DNA of 64,000 nucleotides from Xiphias gladius (GCF_016859285.1 NC_053402.1:6667031-6731030); one strand, 5' to 3'; counted from the stretch's first letter, positions 1 through 36,831 are shown. Notes: generated from the letters alone by a model not told the origin. Translations and numbers: made by a program.

Positions 1-967
1 TGCTCACTGTCTCTCACTGATAAAGGGTGAGTATGGGAGGAATGCGACCCTGAAAAGACTGGATAAACATAAGGAGAGGGGGAGGATGGGGGTTGTTAGG
101 ATTCTGGAGAGGGAGAACAGGGTGACTGAAGGCAGAGGAGGGAGTGTGGAGCCAGCTGAGAATTAAAGCATGACTAGTTTGCCCCACGTTCTGTTATAGC
201 ATGGGGTCGGTACACCATGAGTTAGAACGCAGGGGTGAGCAGCTTTGGGCAGCTATACTGCAGCCTGACAGTGTTGATGGAGGACAGAGGGATGCAGGGG
301 TCATGAGAAGAATGGCTCTCCCTCTGCGTTCTTTCTCACAGATCAGAGTTAATGTATTGGAACAGACAGGACAGACACAAGCCTGTTAAATGCGGCAACT
401 TCTACTTTTCTCTCTCTTCAAAGATTCTCAAGCATCTGTCACCTTACCTTAGTACAGTTTAGGAATGCTTTGGGGTTTTGCATTTTGTCAGGAGCATCAT
501 CCTAGTTCATGGAATTTTGCAGTGGTTTTATAAATAATTAGAAGCACCCATTAGTGAAATAATAACTTGAAAAACACAGTTTTTTATTAACGGGAATAAT
601 TTTAGGGATTTGGGAGAGACACGTGACCTATGAAGTTACATCATAGTTGACCTAATGTTATGAACTTCGGGAATACAAAGTTAGTTGAAAGTTATAGTCT
701 GTCACTAAACCAGGAAAATACGAGGCTTGTAGGATCTGTTTTTTTTTTTTGTTTTTTTTGTTTGTTTTCCGTTTTTTTTTTTTTTTTCTGCTGTTATGTA
801 CAAGCAGTGTTTTTATAATGTTGAGTATGAGAATTTGGCTCCAGAATCCTTCTACTGGGCCACATTGCAGTGACAAATTACTCTCATGGACATATAAAAC
901 AATTCAGCTAATATTATTTAAGACCTTATGATAAATGTCCGAGATGAACCTGACCCCTAAAGTGAAT

Positions 968-971
<4 letters not shown>

Positions 972-1025
<54 letters not shown>
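972..1025. repeat. (GT)n microsatellite
   Basis: About 27 uninterrupted GT dinucleotides, followed by an imperfect duplicated GTGAGTGGATAGA unit. Upstream of the myh9 ATG exon. Confidence 0.95.
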
Positions 1026-1027
<2 letters not shown>

Positions 1028-1946
1028 TGGATAGAGTGTGAGTGGATAGAGGGAGAGAGAGATTTTTTTTTTTTTCTTCCCCCCCTCTTCTCCTAGTGTT
1101 TGCATATCAGCCACACAGCATATGCAAATAAGTGTATATAGGGCTGCTTTAAGTGTTCCCTTAGAGGTGAGGGAACATTGAAAGAGGCTAATGACCCCGG
1201 TGCTGCTGGGAAGACTTTGATACTTGAGACGGCAAGCAGACTCTCTCCTTTTTCCTGCATACTGGTAAAACTTGTCTATTCACCTTCTATATGAGTTAAA
1301 CTGAAGAACTCCATGTCAACAGCATGTTATTTATGAGACTTCAGAGGTGTATTGAAGCAAGAACAGTTTGTGCAGAGCTTGTCTGTATGCCTGAACAAGA
1401 TATTGTTTAAAATAAGCAGTGTGCCCATATTTGATATGAAACCTCAGCATGCAGCTTTAAATGTAATTTAGTTTAAATTTTATGGGAAGTTTTAACTAGT
1501 TGGACAGTTACCCTCTGACTTAAATCTACTTATTGGCCCTTGCAACACCAAATTGAGAAACAAATTGTTTGAAGACCATCCTCCAATTCATAATCAGTGC
1601 AGTTGTTAAACAAATTGTGTATATTAAGTGCCAGGTAATTTTTTCCAACTGACTGCCAGGAGTTTCACCAATGGCCCATTTCCACCACCGAAACCTTGTG
1701 AGACACGAAGCTCTTGATCTGCAATGTTACAGCAATAACCTGGCTCCGGTTTTTGTTACTGCCCGAAAAAGGTCATCATCCCAACATATTAGGTACTAAT
1801 GACACTGGAATATTTTAGGTGGAATGGAGTACTGAATATTGCTGACTGGAAAAACACAATTCTCTCCCGTCAATCACTTATTTTAGCTAGTATTTAATAT
1901 TAAAACAGATTAAAAAGAGATTAGAATGTTATCGACACTGAAACAA

Positions 1947-2109
<163 letters not shown>

Positions 2110-3420
2110 GAAATATTTTAATAAAGAGAGTAATATAAAAAGATGTGGTAGAATAACAAGAGAAAGAAGGTGACCAAGACAAACAAAACTTGTTTTTTCT
2201 CCCGTGTATGTTTGTTGGTCTGTTTGATTATTTGTCAGCAGGATTACACAAAATGTACCAAACCGATTTTTTCTTTTTCACCAAAAATGGTGGAGGGATG
2301 GGGCATGGCCCAGGGAAGAACCCATTAAATTTTGGTGTTGATCCAGTTAAATGGGCAGATCGAGGAATTTTTTATCACTTTCCCTAACATTGGCAGAGGT
2401 ATGCTCTCTACTGAGTGCCATTCTAGATATTTTAATGTGGTTATGTACAAAATCAGAAAAATAAATAATAAACACATCATCACTGCTTGTTTAAGAAACC
2501 AGAAGCAGTGAATTACAAAGAGGATCGTGACCTGGGTGTTGAATACAAAGACTGAGTCTCAAACAAAACTTGCTTTTTACTCCTTTTATCTTTTACCCTT
2601 CAATCTCTACTGTTTATCTGGACCAAAAAAATGGAAACAGTAATGTACAAAAGGGACTGATTCCAGATATAGCTACTAGAATTAGTTGCTGGGACTGTTT
2701 TGTTAAGAAGGGGCCATAATTCATGCCAAGATTGACGCCGTCTCATCAAAGTCGCCGACAGTCAACTCACCTCCCCCTGCCTGAAAAGGCACCCTGACCA
2801 GCCAGCAGGCACGATGACAAAGACCTGCTCTCTCACAGGCTTTCCACCAGCAGACAGTTGTTTGTTGGAGCAGTCAGCCAAACTGAAGGCACCTCTACTG
2901 GGAGATGAACTAAGATCTCTGTGATTCTGGACAAATATTTCTCCTGTCAGCCGGATGGTCCAGCAGCTGGAAATTTGATTAAGTATTCACAGCAGTTAGC
3001 CAGGGAGTAACATGGGGCCTTGTTTGACATGGTTGTGTGTTTTGTCAACCCAGCATAACTTCAGCAGAATTTTCCTGTTGTACATTACATCAGTGGTGAC
3101 CTTTGCATTCCTCAGAGATTGCATGTGAAGATAGGATCGCAAATGTCTGGACCTGTAAACTAGACCTTTTTTACATAACCACCAAGCCTTTTTTTTCCTA
3201 CCAGGTGTTAGTGAAAACTTGCAGCAATACACAAATATAATTTATTTCACTGTGATGATGGATAACAAACATTTTAAATGATAATCAAAATGAATCTGTT
3301 ATTTTTCAAAGTTTGATGGTTTGGGTTTCTGACCTCTGTCAGGAATTTTTTTTTTTTTCTTAATTTCCCTGCACTGACCACAAGCACTCTGTATTCCGCT
3401 TTTTCTCTGAAACAGCTACC

Positions 3421-23976
<20,556 letters not shown>

Positions 23977-25460
23977 ACAGCCGTCGTGCCACTTGACTCC
24001 TTCACACTGCATTATAAATAGACAGACCTAAATAAACATGAGCACACATTACTGTACCTGCTGAACAGAGAGGAACACAAACACAATCCTGTGAGTCTTA
24101 TCTCTTTTAATGTAGACAATCTATGCATTCTTAATACACTTTCACACATACAGAAGGAAGTAAACTCAGACAATCACCATGCTGACAAATACACACGTTA
24201 TATTTGGGCCAAATTTTTCTTTTGCTTCATTTTTCATTCTCTGGGAAAAATTAAAAAAAGTGATATTTTTATAAGGAAACATTCCAGTAATGGTAGTCCT
24301 GATTTAGGATCTATTTTTCTAATTGAAGAAAGAAAAAACAAAGAAAGAAGTATACATAAATAAAGACCGATTACTGGAAGGGGACCAAAGTAATATCTCA
24401 ATCTACAGAATTGTATTTTATGCAGAAGTTTTTTTTTTTTAATAATGGTTAAGGATGGAAGTGCTTCATGTTTATTACGCTTGCGCTCTCACCTCAGTTT
24501 ATAATGGTTTTTATGCTGAAATGTATTCTGTCAATTTAGCTGCAGTTAGCACTTCTGCCTATGCTTTTGGGCTTAATAATTTGATACACACATTTCATGT
24601 GGAAAATAAAATTTGAGGCAGATTTCAAGTGACAATTGGAAACTCGTTGATGCATACTGAAGGCATTTGATGACTGTGACTGTGCTGAAGTATCTTAATT
24701 TTGCACTGACATGGAAAAAAAACGCTTAAGCCTAGACATCGTAAACCACTGCATTTGTGTGTTTAATTGAAATGGTGATGGAGAAGCTTGGAAGTTTTGG
24801 AAAGACTGTGTACATGCTCATTTAGCAGTCTCACAGACTGCCAACACACACTAAGGCCTTTAAATGCAGCTGGATTCTACTGGGCAGGGTGGTTTGCTTT
24901 TCTTCCTGACATGCATTGATTTTTATTTTTATCATTTATCAGTGTTTTTGTTAATGTTCAGGGTAAAGTTTAAATGGGGTGGTGGGGTAGTTTAATACTC
25001 ACAGCACACACTGTATTCTCAGGGCACAGCTTGTTGAGGGTGGAGTAGCTGAGGTTACAAACCAAAAGGCAGATTCAGGAGGTAGGAATGTACTTTGTTA
25101 CTCTAACCTATGTACACTATACTCTTACTGGCCTATAGGGCCTCATATAGACATGGGGAGTTGATATGTGACAAGGTATTGACCAGACGTATCAGATGAA
25201 CAGTTCTATACAAACCCCTCACAGGCTGTGCTCAGGGGCGGCTTTTGGCTCACACTGCTGGGAAGTGAGAGGAATGTGTTACTTAAAGAATAACAGTTCA
25301 CAAATAAAAGGATCACATATTTCACACTTAAAAACAGGAAATCCAAAAAAAGAAAAACTGCATCTCCTCAATTCTTTTGTCATGTTTGTCTGTCTGCACC
25401 TCTGGAATGGAAATCATGTTGTGAAATGTTGGTATTATTGCAATTAAAGAGGCTTTCTAA
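23977..25460 (+). other. myh9: myh9 3' UTR (extent inferred)
   Basis: Non-coding sequence after the stop codon with possible poly(A) signals AATAAA at 24031 and ATTAAA at 25443. The distal one gives a 1.5-kb UTR, similar to mammalian MYH9. The second hAT-like repeat begins just after it. Confidence 0.5.
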
Positions 25461-25549
25461 ACTGCTACATGGTGACCCCCTGTGTCTTTTTTACTGATGT
25501 CTATTTACAGAGGTTTAACTTGAGAGATCACGGGTTATCAAGGGTGGAA

Positions 25550-26210
25550 GTACATTTACTCAAATGCTTTACTTAAGTACAATTTTGAGGTACTTGTACT
25601 TTACTTGAGGATTTCCATTTTATGCTACTTTATACTTCCATTCCACTACATTTCATAGGGAAATGTTGTACTTTATACTCCACTACATCTAGTTGACTGC
25701 TTCAGTTACTAGTTACTTTTAAGATGAAGATTTTACGAAATGGATAATAACACAAGCTCTTAAAACACAACACACTCAAAACACATGCATTCATTTCAAT
25801 AAATGTTTAAATGATCAAATATCTCACCAAAAATCAGAGATTAGATTAAAAGTCCAAAAATTAAAAAATGATTTTTTTTTTTTTTTCTTTCCTCTCCCAT
25901 AATCCTCTCACTACCCCTCAGATTGATCTGGTGTCCCTGTATATAAAACTGTATATAAAGTATTTCAAACTAAGTCCATCTCCAGGAGCTACAACAGTAA
26001 CATGCTGCTTACACACTGATGCTTCAGTATTAAACATTTAATACTTTAACCCATCCCTTATAGGATGGGTTAAAATCAGCTTTGAAGTCCAAAACGTGAC
26101 TCCTCAGGGGCCCAGGTTGTTGTTTATTATGCATTGTCACCAGCAGAGGGCAGTCAGTTTTCCATAAGGGACTAGTAGAGCACAATCAACTTAGTTACTT
26201 TCCACCACTG
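25550..26210. mobile_element. hAT-like non-autonomous element (copy 2)
   Basis: The same AAGTAC-rich arms as the copy at 22328, here between a worn AGGGTGGAAGTAC left end and a TTTCCACCACTG right end. It contains a 12-bp perfect hairpin at 26045-26074 (TTTAACCCATCC / GGATGGGTTAAA). It lies between myh9 and slc25a38. Confidence 0.7.
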
Positions 26211-28477
26211 ACTGTATTTAGGAATACTAGGGGCATGTCCATCTACATTTGAATCACAAGTTCTTGTAACAGAAAAAATTCTTCTTACAGCTTTTTTTCT
26301 TGTCCGTTGTTTCTATTATGTCTAAGTCATCGTTGTTAGTTATGTAATAAATTTGTGTTCAGTTTAAGGTCACACTAGAACAGAAATATGACAGAAGTCA
26401 AAAATAATACCATAGAGTTCTCACCCAAATTTTCCCCATCTTGACTATATGGAAAACCCTGACTACCCTCTGCTGGTGACAATGCTGTTGACAATATATG
26501 ATAAAATGATAGATGAGCATTTAACTTTTTTTTTTACCTTAAGTATAATTTAGATATACTTCTGTACTAAAGTTAAATGGATGGGAAAATAGGGTAATTT
26601 CTGGTCGTATTCTAATTTTTATAAAAGTAAAGAATTGAAAAACTTTCTTTTCACTGAATATAGTGCATAAGAAATGGTCTTTGGTGGAGACCTAAAGTGC
26701 AACTAAGATTCAAGGTGTTCGGGATATTTACATGTTTTTTCTTAGAAAACCTTCTTTTTTTATTTTAAAAAAAAAGGTCACACTGAGTATACATTCAATT
26801 TGTGGGTGTTACTTATCCTACTAAATACACATTTGTTTAGAGTTTTTTGAGTTTTTGAATAATTTCTGGATCATTGTGTGCTTGCAATATTTCACCGGTC
26901 ACGTACTCAGTTAAAGTAGGGCCCTTTTACTCACGTCACGGTAGGAGCGCTGTGTAACCAACCAGAACAAGCGGCTCCTCGGTAGGCGGAGCTTTCTCAC
27001 GGTTACGACAGCCCGCGTCGTCAAACAGGAACCGGCCGGTTTAACTTATCAGTAGAAAGGACAGTTATCAGTTGTTATGTTACAGTGCAGATCTCTGGTT
27101 ACTAGCAAGGCTCAGGTTTGGCTGCACTCTGGTTATTACAGTGTGAAGGATTTACACCGACATTTAAATTCGTTGAGGTTTATTTTTCGGGCCCTTGACG
27201 GAGAGAAAACTTCACTGCAACAAAATAGTAAGGTGTGGACTGGCTGCCCTGTCATAGGAAGAAGAAGACCGGCCTTTTACTGGAGACCTGTCAAGCATCC
27301 CTTTGTGTTTTCTTCACCGTGTCCTATAGTGTGTTCGTTTAATGGCTTCAACCATTTAATATCAATCTCTGCAACAGTCTCCCCACACTGCAGGAAATAT
27401 AAGGAAGCTATAGAAGGTAGGCTACAGAAGAAGAATCCTTAAATATTTATTGTGTTTTGTTTGTTATATAAATTGATCATTCTGGCGCCACATGTAGATA
27501 TTGCACAGTATAACATTTCAGTAGCCCCATAAAAACACAAAATGTCAAAAAAAACTATGGCACACCTAATCTTTGGTTGTAACTGTCTGTTTAAATGATT
27601 GAGTTGCATCCTATGACTGTATTGTCAAATCCTGTTGTAGTTATAATGTTTTTAATGTAATGCAGTTGGTCTGCTGAATTTTACACTTTTTATATACGTC
27701 TCTTGTTGAAGAAGAATGCATGTGTTGTCACTATGTCTCTGGGGAATTACTAAAAAAAGTCTGGAGTCATATTAAAGTGGCAGTCTCAAAGATTTTCATT
27801 TAAATAACTGTTAAGTCACTATCTATCTATGTCGTCATTCTGTGACCTGTAGTATTAAACCACATTTGTTTCTACCACCAGTAACTGCAGGTTTCGCCAA
27901 ATCATCGCGGACTGAAATAGTCCAGATTGCCACTTAAAACTATAGCCAAAACTGCATATGTGGAATCCAAACCCAGAAACACCTGTTAGGAGACCAAAAA
28001 AAAAAAAAAAACATAATTCAGAAAATAGAACAAATGGTGTTTCCAGACTTTTTAAACCCCTATGCTTAATCCATCTAAACTCCAGTGCATCATGCTTTCA
28101 TGTGCACAAACACACACACACACACACAGAGCATTAGCTCATCATGTGTTCCTATTCACACTCACGTGAAAAACATGCAGCAGGATGACAAACACCAGAT
28201 CCATCCTAATATGTAGCAGGATGATCTTTGGTTAGTTAATGAATAGCTGTGTGTTATGTAGGTTTGTCGCAAATAGGAAGCGCAGTGTTGATCAGGTGAT
28301 CTGTGTATTTATACTGGTGTGTGTGTGTTATCATAAGCAGGCTGACACAGACAGCAGGACTGTGCACATTCTCCATCATCTTTGAGAGATACTCCATAGG
28401 CAAAAACGGTGTTCTTTAATGGACTGAGCCCATGACTGAAAGGCCAGTTTGTGACTTCTTGTTTCTCGTCTTTTTAG
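26211..28477. other. myh9-slc25a38 intergenic region and probable slc25a38 promoter
   Basis: Mostly AT-rich and unremarkable. The exception is 26930-27060, locally CpG-rich with GCGCTG, GGCGGAG, CCGCGTCGTC and ACCGGCCGG, which is the best candidate promoter for slc25a38. The 121-codon frame at 27077-27442 matches no family I know. An acceptor (TCTTTTTAG) at about 28477 could start the 5' UTR exon that carries the slc25a38 ATG. Confidence 0.4.
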
Positions 28478-28578
28478 GTGTAATTTGCATTTGCAACATT
28501 TCAGAGTGAAAGACTGACAAGGGGAGCAAAACGGAAGATTTTGTGTTTTTCAAACCTTAAGCATCATCTTGAAGAACT

Positions 28579-31500
28579 ATGGAGCTGTTGCTGGTGAGTT
28601 ATACAATCAGAAAAGTTATGTACTGTTTTGTTTACCTGATATTAGTCGTTAGTGGTGAGGTTTTCTTTTCATCCATTTTTGGTTTGAGCATAAGGAACAT
28701 CCTTGTCATTGCGCGTTTTATAACTAACTCAGGGTCAGGGCATCCTAACGTCATTCTGACATGCTGATAACCCTTTTTTACCCTCCTTTTTCTGATGGGA
28801 CATATTCAAGTTTAATTGAAGCACACTCCGTACTTCGTCTCTCCCTGTGTCGGTGTATAACCCCGTCTCCAGGCTCACCCAGCTATCAAAGCCTTCATGT
28901 GTGGCTCCCTTAGTGGGACCTGTTCCACTCTACTTTTCCAGCCTCTTGACCTGGTTAAGACCCGTCTGCAGACGCTGCAGAGTGGCATGCAGCCTGGGTG
29001 AGTCTGTGTACACTGAACACTTGAACACACGTCACATCAAATTTTTTGTGACCTCCAAAAACTGCTTTATTGACTGGAAGAAAACAATAGAAAGGTTTGC
29101 CTCAGCTGAACCTTGTATCACATATGCAGCACTAGAGTCCCACATGAAAGCAGTATTCATTATTTACCATTGATTACCTACCTTTCAGTTTATCCGAAGC
29201 TTCCTCTTTCAGTTCGGGCAGAGTGGGGATGGTGACAGTGCTCCTGAGCGTGGTGCGGACAGAGAGGCTGCTGGGACTGTGGAAAGGAGTATCACCGGTT
29301 AGAAAACCATTCTGCTACCTTCTACTATTCATAACCACACATTTTCTCCATCCTCCTGTCTTATTGAAACTCTTCTGTATGTAAGAAAAAATGTTCACAA
29401 ATTCCCCAGCATCAGATTTTCCATTTTCTGACTCTGTTCTCTCATCCAACTGCTGTTCCAGTCCTTTGTTCGGACCATCCCAGGTGTGGGCATCTACTTC
29501 AGCACCTATTACTCATTGAAGCAGCACTTCTTCCAGGACAGCAGCCCAGGGGCCATGGAGGCCGTGCTGCTGGGAGGTGGGGCCCGGACGGTGGCAGGGC
29601 TTTTCATGCTGCCAGTCACTGTCATCAAGACACGCTTTGAAGTAAGCACAGGCAGAGATTTTTGTGTGGAGGTGTGTTTCCTGTGGTATCTTTTCTGAAA
29701 CATGAGTGTGAACAAAAATCGCATTCAGTTGGGTCATAGATAGAATTGCCCTGAATGCCCCAATACTTTGACTGAAACCAGTGGTTCCCACCCTTTTTTG
29801 TCAGATCTCCCCTCACAGCTCTATCAGATGAACTTAAATATCCCCTCTCTGCTCACTCACCATTTAGTTTTCAAGCACTCTGAATCGCAACATGTAATGT
29901 TCATGTGTTATTAATGACTGAATATGTGAATACATTTTTAAATTAATTCACTTTTTTTTTTTTTCCAAATTAGTTGAGATTATATTTAGTCTCCCCACGT
30001 TACCCACTGGCCCCATAGAGTATAAGTACCCCTGTTTGGAAATTACCGACTTAAACCAACCACCCACGATATAACTGTTGGTTATAGGGGTACTGTGCTC
30101 TGCCAGTGGGTGGTGGTTCAGTGGGATGGGTTATGACCCAATAATCGGGTTCAGGGTAAAAAACAGAACACAGAGGTACTGTTTGTAGTTATATCATGTT
30201 CATGATTAGGAAAATTAATATAATTATGGTAAGCAAATAGTGTTTTTCTCCTTTCATGTAAAATTAGAATTAGAACACTGAAATACTACCATCATGCATT
30301 TATTAGCAAATTTAGCCAAGTTTAGCTCAATTCCATTTGAACATTAAAATTTTAACTGCATGCACAGACATATAAAAGACATCTATTAGTTTGTCTGACT
30401 CAGACTTAATATTACATTTCCCACAGTTTAAGTTAGTGTAGAGTATAAAGCAGACAATATCAGAATGCCAGAAAAAAAAAGATTTTTATTGGTCTTCAGA
30501 GGGCATTGTTTGATTTGCACAGTGTGTTTTTAGTTTGTTTTTTTTTAGTCTTTATTTGGACAGGTGTTCTATATGTTTACTTAACTTAAGTACTGTAAAC
30601 TTTGTATATGTTTCAGTGTGGCAGGTACAGTTATAGGAGTGTGGTTGGGGCTCTGCACAGTGTTTGTCAGACTGAGGGTCCTGCAGCTCTGTTCTCTGGC
30701 CTAATGGCCACTCTCCTCAGAGATGTTCCCTTCTCTGGTATCTACGTCATGTTCTACAGCCAGACCAAGGCCTCTTTGCCAACAGGTAAGTAGAGACCCA
30801 TAGAGAGATACATAATGACTTGGTGTAGAAGGTGCTTGACAAACATTTACATTTAAAATTCTAACGCAAGCTTAACAGGTAATTGTCTTTAATGTCCATT
30901 TGAATTAAATACCTACTGGCTTTCTTTCTTCAAGAAATCAGCAGGTCTGCTTCAGCCCCCCTGGCTAACTTCAGCTGTGGGATCCTGGCGGGTGTGTTGG
31001 CATCCTTGATCACTCAGCCTGCTGATGTGGTCAAAACACACGTCCAAGTGAATCCACAGCTGAGGACAGCAGAGGCTATCAAACTTATCTATATGGTAAC
31101 TATGTCACTCTTCTTTTACTTAGTTTGTCCAGTAAGAAATGTTTGATGTGTTTATTGGGGCAGCTGTGGCTCAGGAGGAAGAGCAGGTCGTCCACTAACT
31201 GGAAGGTCAGTGGTTCAATCCCTGCCTCCTCCAGTCCGCATGTCAAAGTGTCCTTGGAACACCAAGTTACCCCCGATGTATCCTCGGTGTGTGAGTGTGT
31301 GTGTGTGTGTGATTGGGTGAATGTGGCAGTAGTGTAAAGCGCTTTGAGTGGTCGATAAAACTAGAAAAGTCCTCCAAAGTGCAGTCCATTTACCATTTAT
31401 TATCTTACCATTTATTATCTTACTGTTCTTGAGCTTTTGTTTGTTTTTAAGTTGTATTTCATTTGATGATATCCAGTTGAACAGACTGATGTTTTAACTC

Positions 31501-31690
31501 TGCAGCACATCGCTGTGTGATACATTTAATGATTATATTTGACCCCTGTCCTTGTCCTCTCTCTAAGGAACATGGCCTCCAGGGCTTCTTCAGAGGGGCA
31601 GTTCCTCGGTCACTAAGGAGGACCATGATGGCCGCCATGGCATGGACAGTATATGAACAGATGATGGCCCACATCGGACTGAAGTCCTGA
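28579..31690 (+). CDS. slc25a38: mitochondrial glycine carrier SLC25A38
   Basis: Inner-membrane carrier that imports glycine for the first step of haem synthesis; human loss causes sideroblastic anaemia. Seven coding exons: 28579-28593, 28873-28997, 29213-29297, 29462-29641, 30617-30785, 30935-31095, 31568-31690, giving 285 residues. The three mitochondrial-carrier repeats show their signatures: PLDLVK, PVTVIK (Thr in place of the acidic residue, as in the human protein) and PADVVK. The C-terminus [18 protein letters not shown] is diagnostic of the family. The five-codon first exon (MELLL) is short, but the ATG context and the GTGAGT donor are good. Fish have a and b copies; I cannot assign this one. 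It lies 3.2 kb upstream of rpsa, as in mammals. Confidence 0.93.
29776..30045. repeat. probable short inverted-repeat element
   Basis: It runs from ACCAGTGGTTCCCACCC to about TACCCCTGTTTGGAAA, which are roughly complementary ends, in the slc25a38 intron after exon 29641. This looks like a widespread vertebrate MITE-type repeat. The boundaries are approximate. Confidence 0.45.
31157..31398 (+). mobile_element. tRNA-derived SINE
   Basis: It begins GGGGCAGCTGTGGCTCAGGA, an A-box-like tRNA head, and has a B-box-like GTGGTTCAATCCC about 55 nt on, then an unrelated body, a short (GT)n run and the tail AAAGCGCTTTGAGTGG. It lies in the last slc25a38 intron. It is not a tRNA gene: the cloverleaf is broken. 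Confidence 0.7.
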
Positions 31691-32460
31691 AAGGGAACGT
31701 TGATGATAAGCCAGTGAAACAAAAAAGAGATTAAAGTAAAGTCACTGAATGGAGACAGTAATGTGTGAAGAGGAAGGAACTGCTACAGTGGAGTTAATCA
31801 TAAGAGTATCAAAGGCTTTCAGTGACTTAAAATATTTCACCGTAACGAGAGATGCTGACTGGTGAAAAAAGAAAGTGTACGCTTGTCTAAATGACTGACA
31901 TGCACATTACTGGGTTATGGCTGAAGCTCAGGAATCCAACTTTTGGCCTGTGCTATATAACTTTGGAGAAAATATTTGAAAATAATACTGATATGTTATG
32001 ATGTTCTGAATTGCACTACAAATTTTTGATCCAAATGAGTATTTGGACTCAATCATTAACTGAGAATTTCCTTGCTTTAGAAATGTGGTGGGCATTCCTG
32101 TATCTGTTTTTTCACAGTATATCCATGTGATTTCAAAAAGACTGCAATGATCAAGACAGTGTCCCAGATACAGCTCAGACTTCTGTAATGCACTTTAACC
32201 TCTGCAGTTCTGTCATGGCACAGTTAGAAAAACCTGGAGAGGCTCTTAAATACCTTTCCACTAATACAATGCTATCTGTATTCTGATATTTTTTGTAAAA
32301 TAAAATGAAATGTGCTTGTAATATTTACTCAGTACATTCATTGCCTTAAAATGTAATGATTTTTTTTTTTTTAAATATTATTTTAAAGTGTATGTTAATG
32401 CACATGTATTTTACCATTGTTAAAGTATGGATGTTTAATAAAATAAAACTATTTACAATA
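31691..32460 (+). other. slc25a38: slc25a38 3' UTR (extent inferred)
   Basis: Non-coding sequence after the stop, with AATAAA at 32299 and 32437. Either could end the transcript. Confidence 0.55.
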
Positions 32461-34150
32461 TGTCTGTGTGGAAAATGAATCTTGATGTTATTCTTGTGTG
32501 CACCCATTTTTTCAGTGTAAATGATTCAGCAGAAAGCTGACAGCTTCACATTAGAGCGTCAAGCCTGGCTGACCTCTGAAATGCTGCCATGCAGATATGG
32601 CAGCTATATCTCATAACATATTGCATTCCTACCCCAGGCTGGGAAGGGGAACTAACTGTGACATACACCATTTTGTTATTTTACTTATTTATTTATTGGT
32701 CAGATAGCAGTGGTGGAAATGTAATAAATCCTTTACAAAATTAAGAGCACCAATACTACAATGGATAACCACTCTTAAAAATAAAAGTTTTTTCCTAAAA
32801 ACTTAAGTTTAAGTGCCTGAACTACTACTTTCCTCTTATTAATTACAGAGGATATAAAACAATAGTTGACACTGCCAGTGGGATGATTTACTAGTTCAGC
32901 TGTGGCATAAAACTATCAGAAGCACTTCAAGAGATAAGAAAGATATATCGCTCAGCATATTGCAGCAGACTGTCAGAACATAAAGGCCAAAAACTTACCA
33001 CAGCGCTGTGAAACAGAGATAAGCAGCAGAGGGGGAGTGGTGTGACATTAAATAGGAAATAAGGACAAGGAGAATAGGACTGTCAGGCTTAAGTAAGAAA
33101 CTAAGCTATTTCTGTTGCTCTGTCTGCTGAAATTGACAAGTTAATTATTTATTTAAACTTTATAAGTACTTGCTCATCTTAATTTTTATTTGATTTGATA
33201 TACAAAGTGTTGTATGTGCAGTCTGTTTATACATAAACTCTATTATGTGAAGAATATACATGACACAGACCTCATCACTAGGCCTCTCGTCTGTGTCACA
33301 TTTCAACAAGCTGTGTACCACTGTGTCACATCCCATGCCTTTTTACACTGTTGGCTGGAATATCAGCAATTTAAGATGAGATTTGACACATTTTGTGAAT
33401 CTGAAAGGCTGAATACAAAATTACAGATTGCCCATGTCTCTGAGTGAGGAATTAATAAATTAATTGTGCAGAGCTTATGGTAACTGACCAAACCAACAGA
33501 CTCTGAGTGTTTTGAAGGCCCCCCCTTTTTTTTATTTACTGCGTATTGTGTTCTTTACCCTCCTCTTTTCCCAGAAAACAACTGCAAAACATGTCATTAC
33601 CTCCTGTGACACATTGCCCCACTCCTTCTTTTTAGCCATATTTGTAAGATCCATCACCTCTAACATCCTTGACATCCATCCAAATGTCAAAGTTTTGAAT
33701 CCAATTACCACTTAACCTACTTATCTGCCTATGTCTGTTCAGTCTCCTACCACAGTTTATTATTATCATTAACGCCTATAGTGTCCTTACAGAATTATAG
33801 TTTCATACACAACTTTCTGTACATAAGACATGTTAAATTGAAATCATTTCTAAAAATGTTGTGTCATTGTGTACATATCATGATCCCATTGACTGGAACT
33901 CTTTATCTCTAGCAAATAAAGTTACAACACAGGTCAGTCTTTCACTGAGAAGCCAGCGTCTCAGCATTGTCTTAATATGGTCTTTCCATCTCCATTGTCT
34001 TAATATGGGATACCCATCCGACCCGTGAGCTGACCTCTGGTTACCTCTGCTCCTGACATTACTGCGCGTGGGATATAACTCCGCCTACTGGTCAAATTAC
34101 AGAACTACATCAGCCCCGAGTCACAATAACTAACCAATCACACGCTTAGA
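32461..34150. other. slc25a38-rpsa intergenic region
   Basis: About 1.7 kb without a recognisable gene. A worn CAGTGGTGGAAATG motif at about 32707 resembles one end of the hAT-like family, but no second end is seen. The last 150 bp before the rpsa TATA box contain a CCAATCAC motif at 34134, a plausible CCAAT box. Confidence 0.4.
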
Positions 34151-34157
34151 AATTGCA

Positions 34158-34234
34158 TATAAATAGTACGTCATTTCCTTCCAGCGCCCTCTTTTTCACC
34201 GTGTGGTCAGATTTCCATACGGCGTTGTTTCGTG
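34158..34234 (+). promoter_or_regulatory. rpsa: rpsa core promoter and 5'TOP non-coding exon 1
   Basis: TATAAATA at 34158-34165 is followed about 31 bp later by CTCTTTTTC, a 5' terminal oligopyrimidine start near 34189. The TOP motif puts ribosomal protein mRNAs under growth-dependent translation. Exon 1 ends at 34234 before GTGAGT. The intron runs to the acceptor at 34857. Confidence 0.75.
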
Positions 34235-34832
34235 GTGAGTTTTAACCGGTTTTGTTTTAGTAATAAACCCTTAAAATGCCACCAGGGATGCGAAGTAATG
34301 ATGATCTGCTCTATAACCACACATCAAGGCAATACAAACCCACCCTGTAGTGTCTTTATCATCTCTAATTATCGAAGAGACAATGCTAACGTCCATAGCT
34401 AACTTGCTAGCTGGTGACACGCGCTCATCTCGCTGTTCCTCTTGCGACTACCGTTAAATACTGATCAGACTTCGTAGTTGCAGTTTATCCAAATGAAATA
34501 CAATTTCGGACCAGTTGTTTCAGGTGTAAGAATACGATGGAGGTGGTGCACAATTGGTATGCAGTTTTACGTTTTTAAGGGCCACCCATAACCCGGATTC
34601 CTTAAGTTAATGTTTTACCCTGCCCGAGTGCCATTTAGCAAGACGCTGAGGCCTCACCAGCGCCAGGTTTTGTGGCTAACGATGCACCCTGGCCTTCCTG
34701 AACAGAATGAGGAGGATTTCCTTGACCAGATCTTTAGTCAAGACTGAATGCTCACCGTAAGCTAGCAATTCGACAGAAAACTGTGACCGATGGGGTTTTT
34801 TTTTTTTTCTCATTAAAAAAATCTTTTCCTAG

Positions 34833-36831
<1,999 letters not shown>

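Noticed and set aside
27077-27442. 121-codon open frame upstream of slc25a38
   Set aside because: No family resemblance and no coding pattern I trust. It more likely overlaps slc25a38 promoter or 5' UTR sequence by chance.
31157-31230. tRNA-like segment with A- and B-box motifs
   Set aside because: It is the head of a SINE; the arms do not form a cloverleaf and a SINE body follows directly.
34291-34300. ATGATGA resembling a C box in rpsa intron 1
   Set aside because: No D box (CTGA) or terminal stem lies at snoRNA distance, so a C/D snoRNA is not supported.
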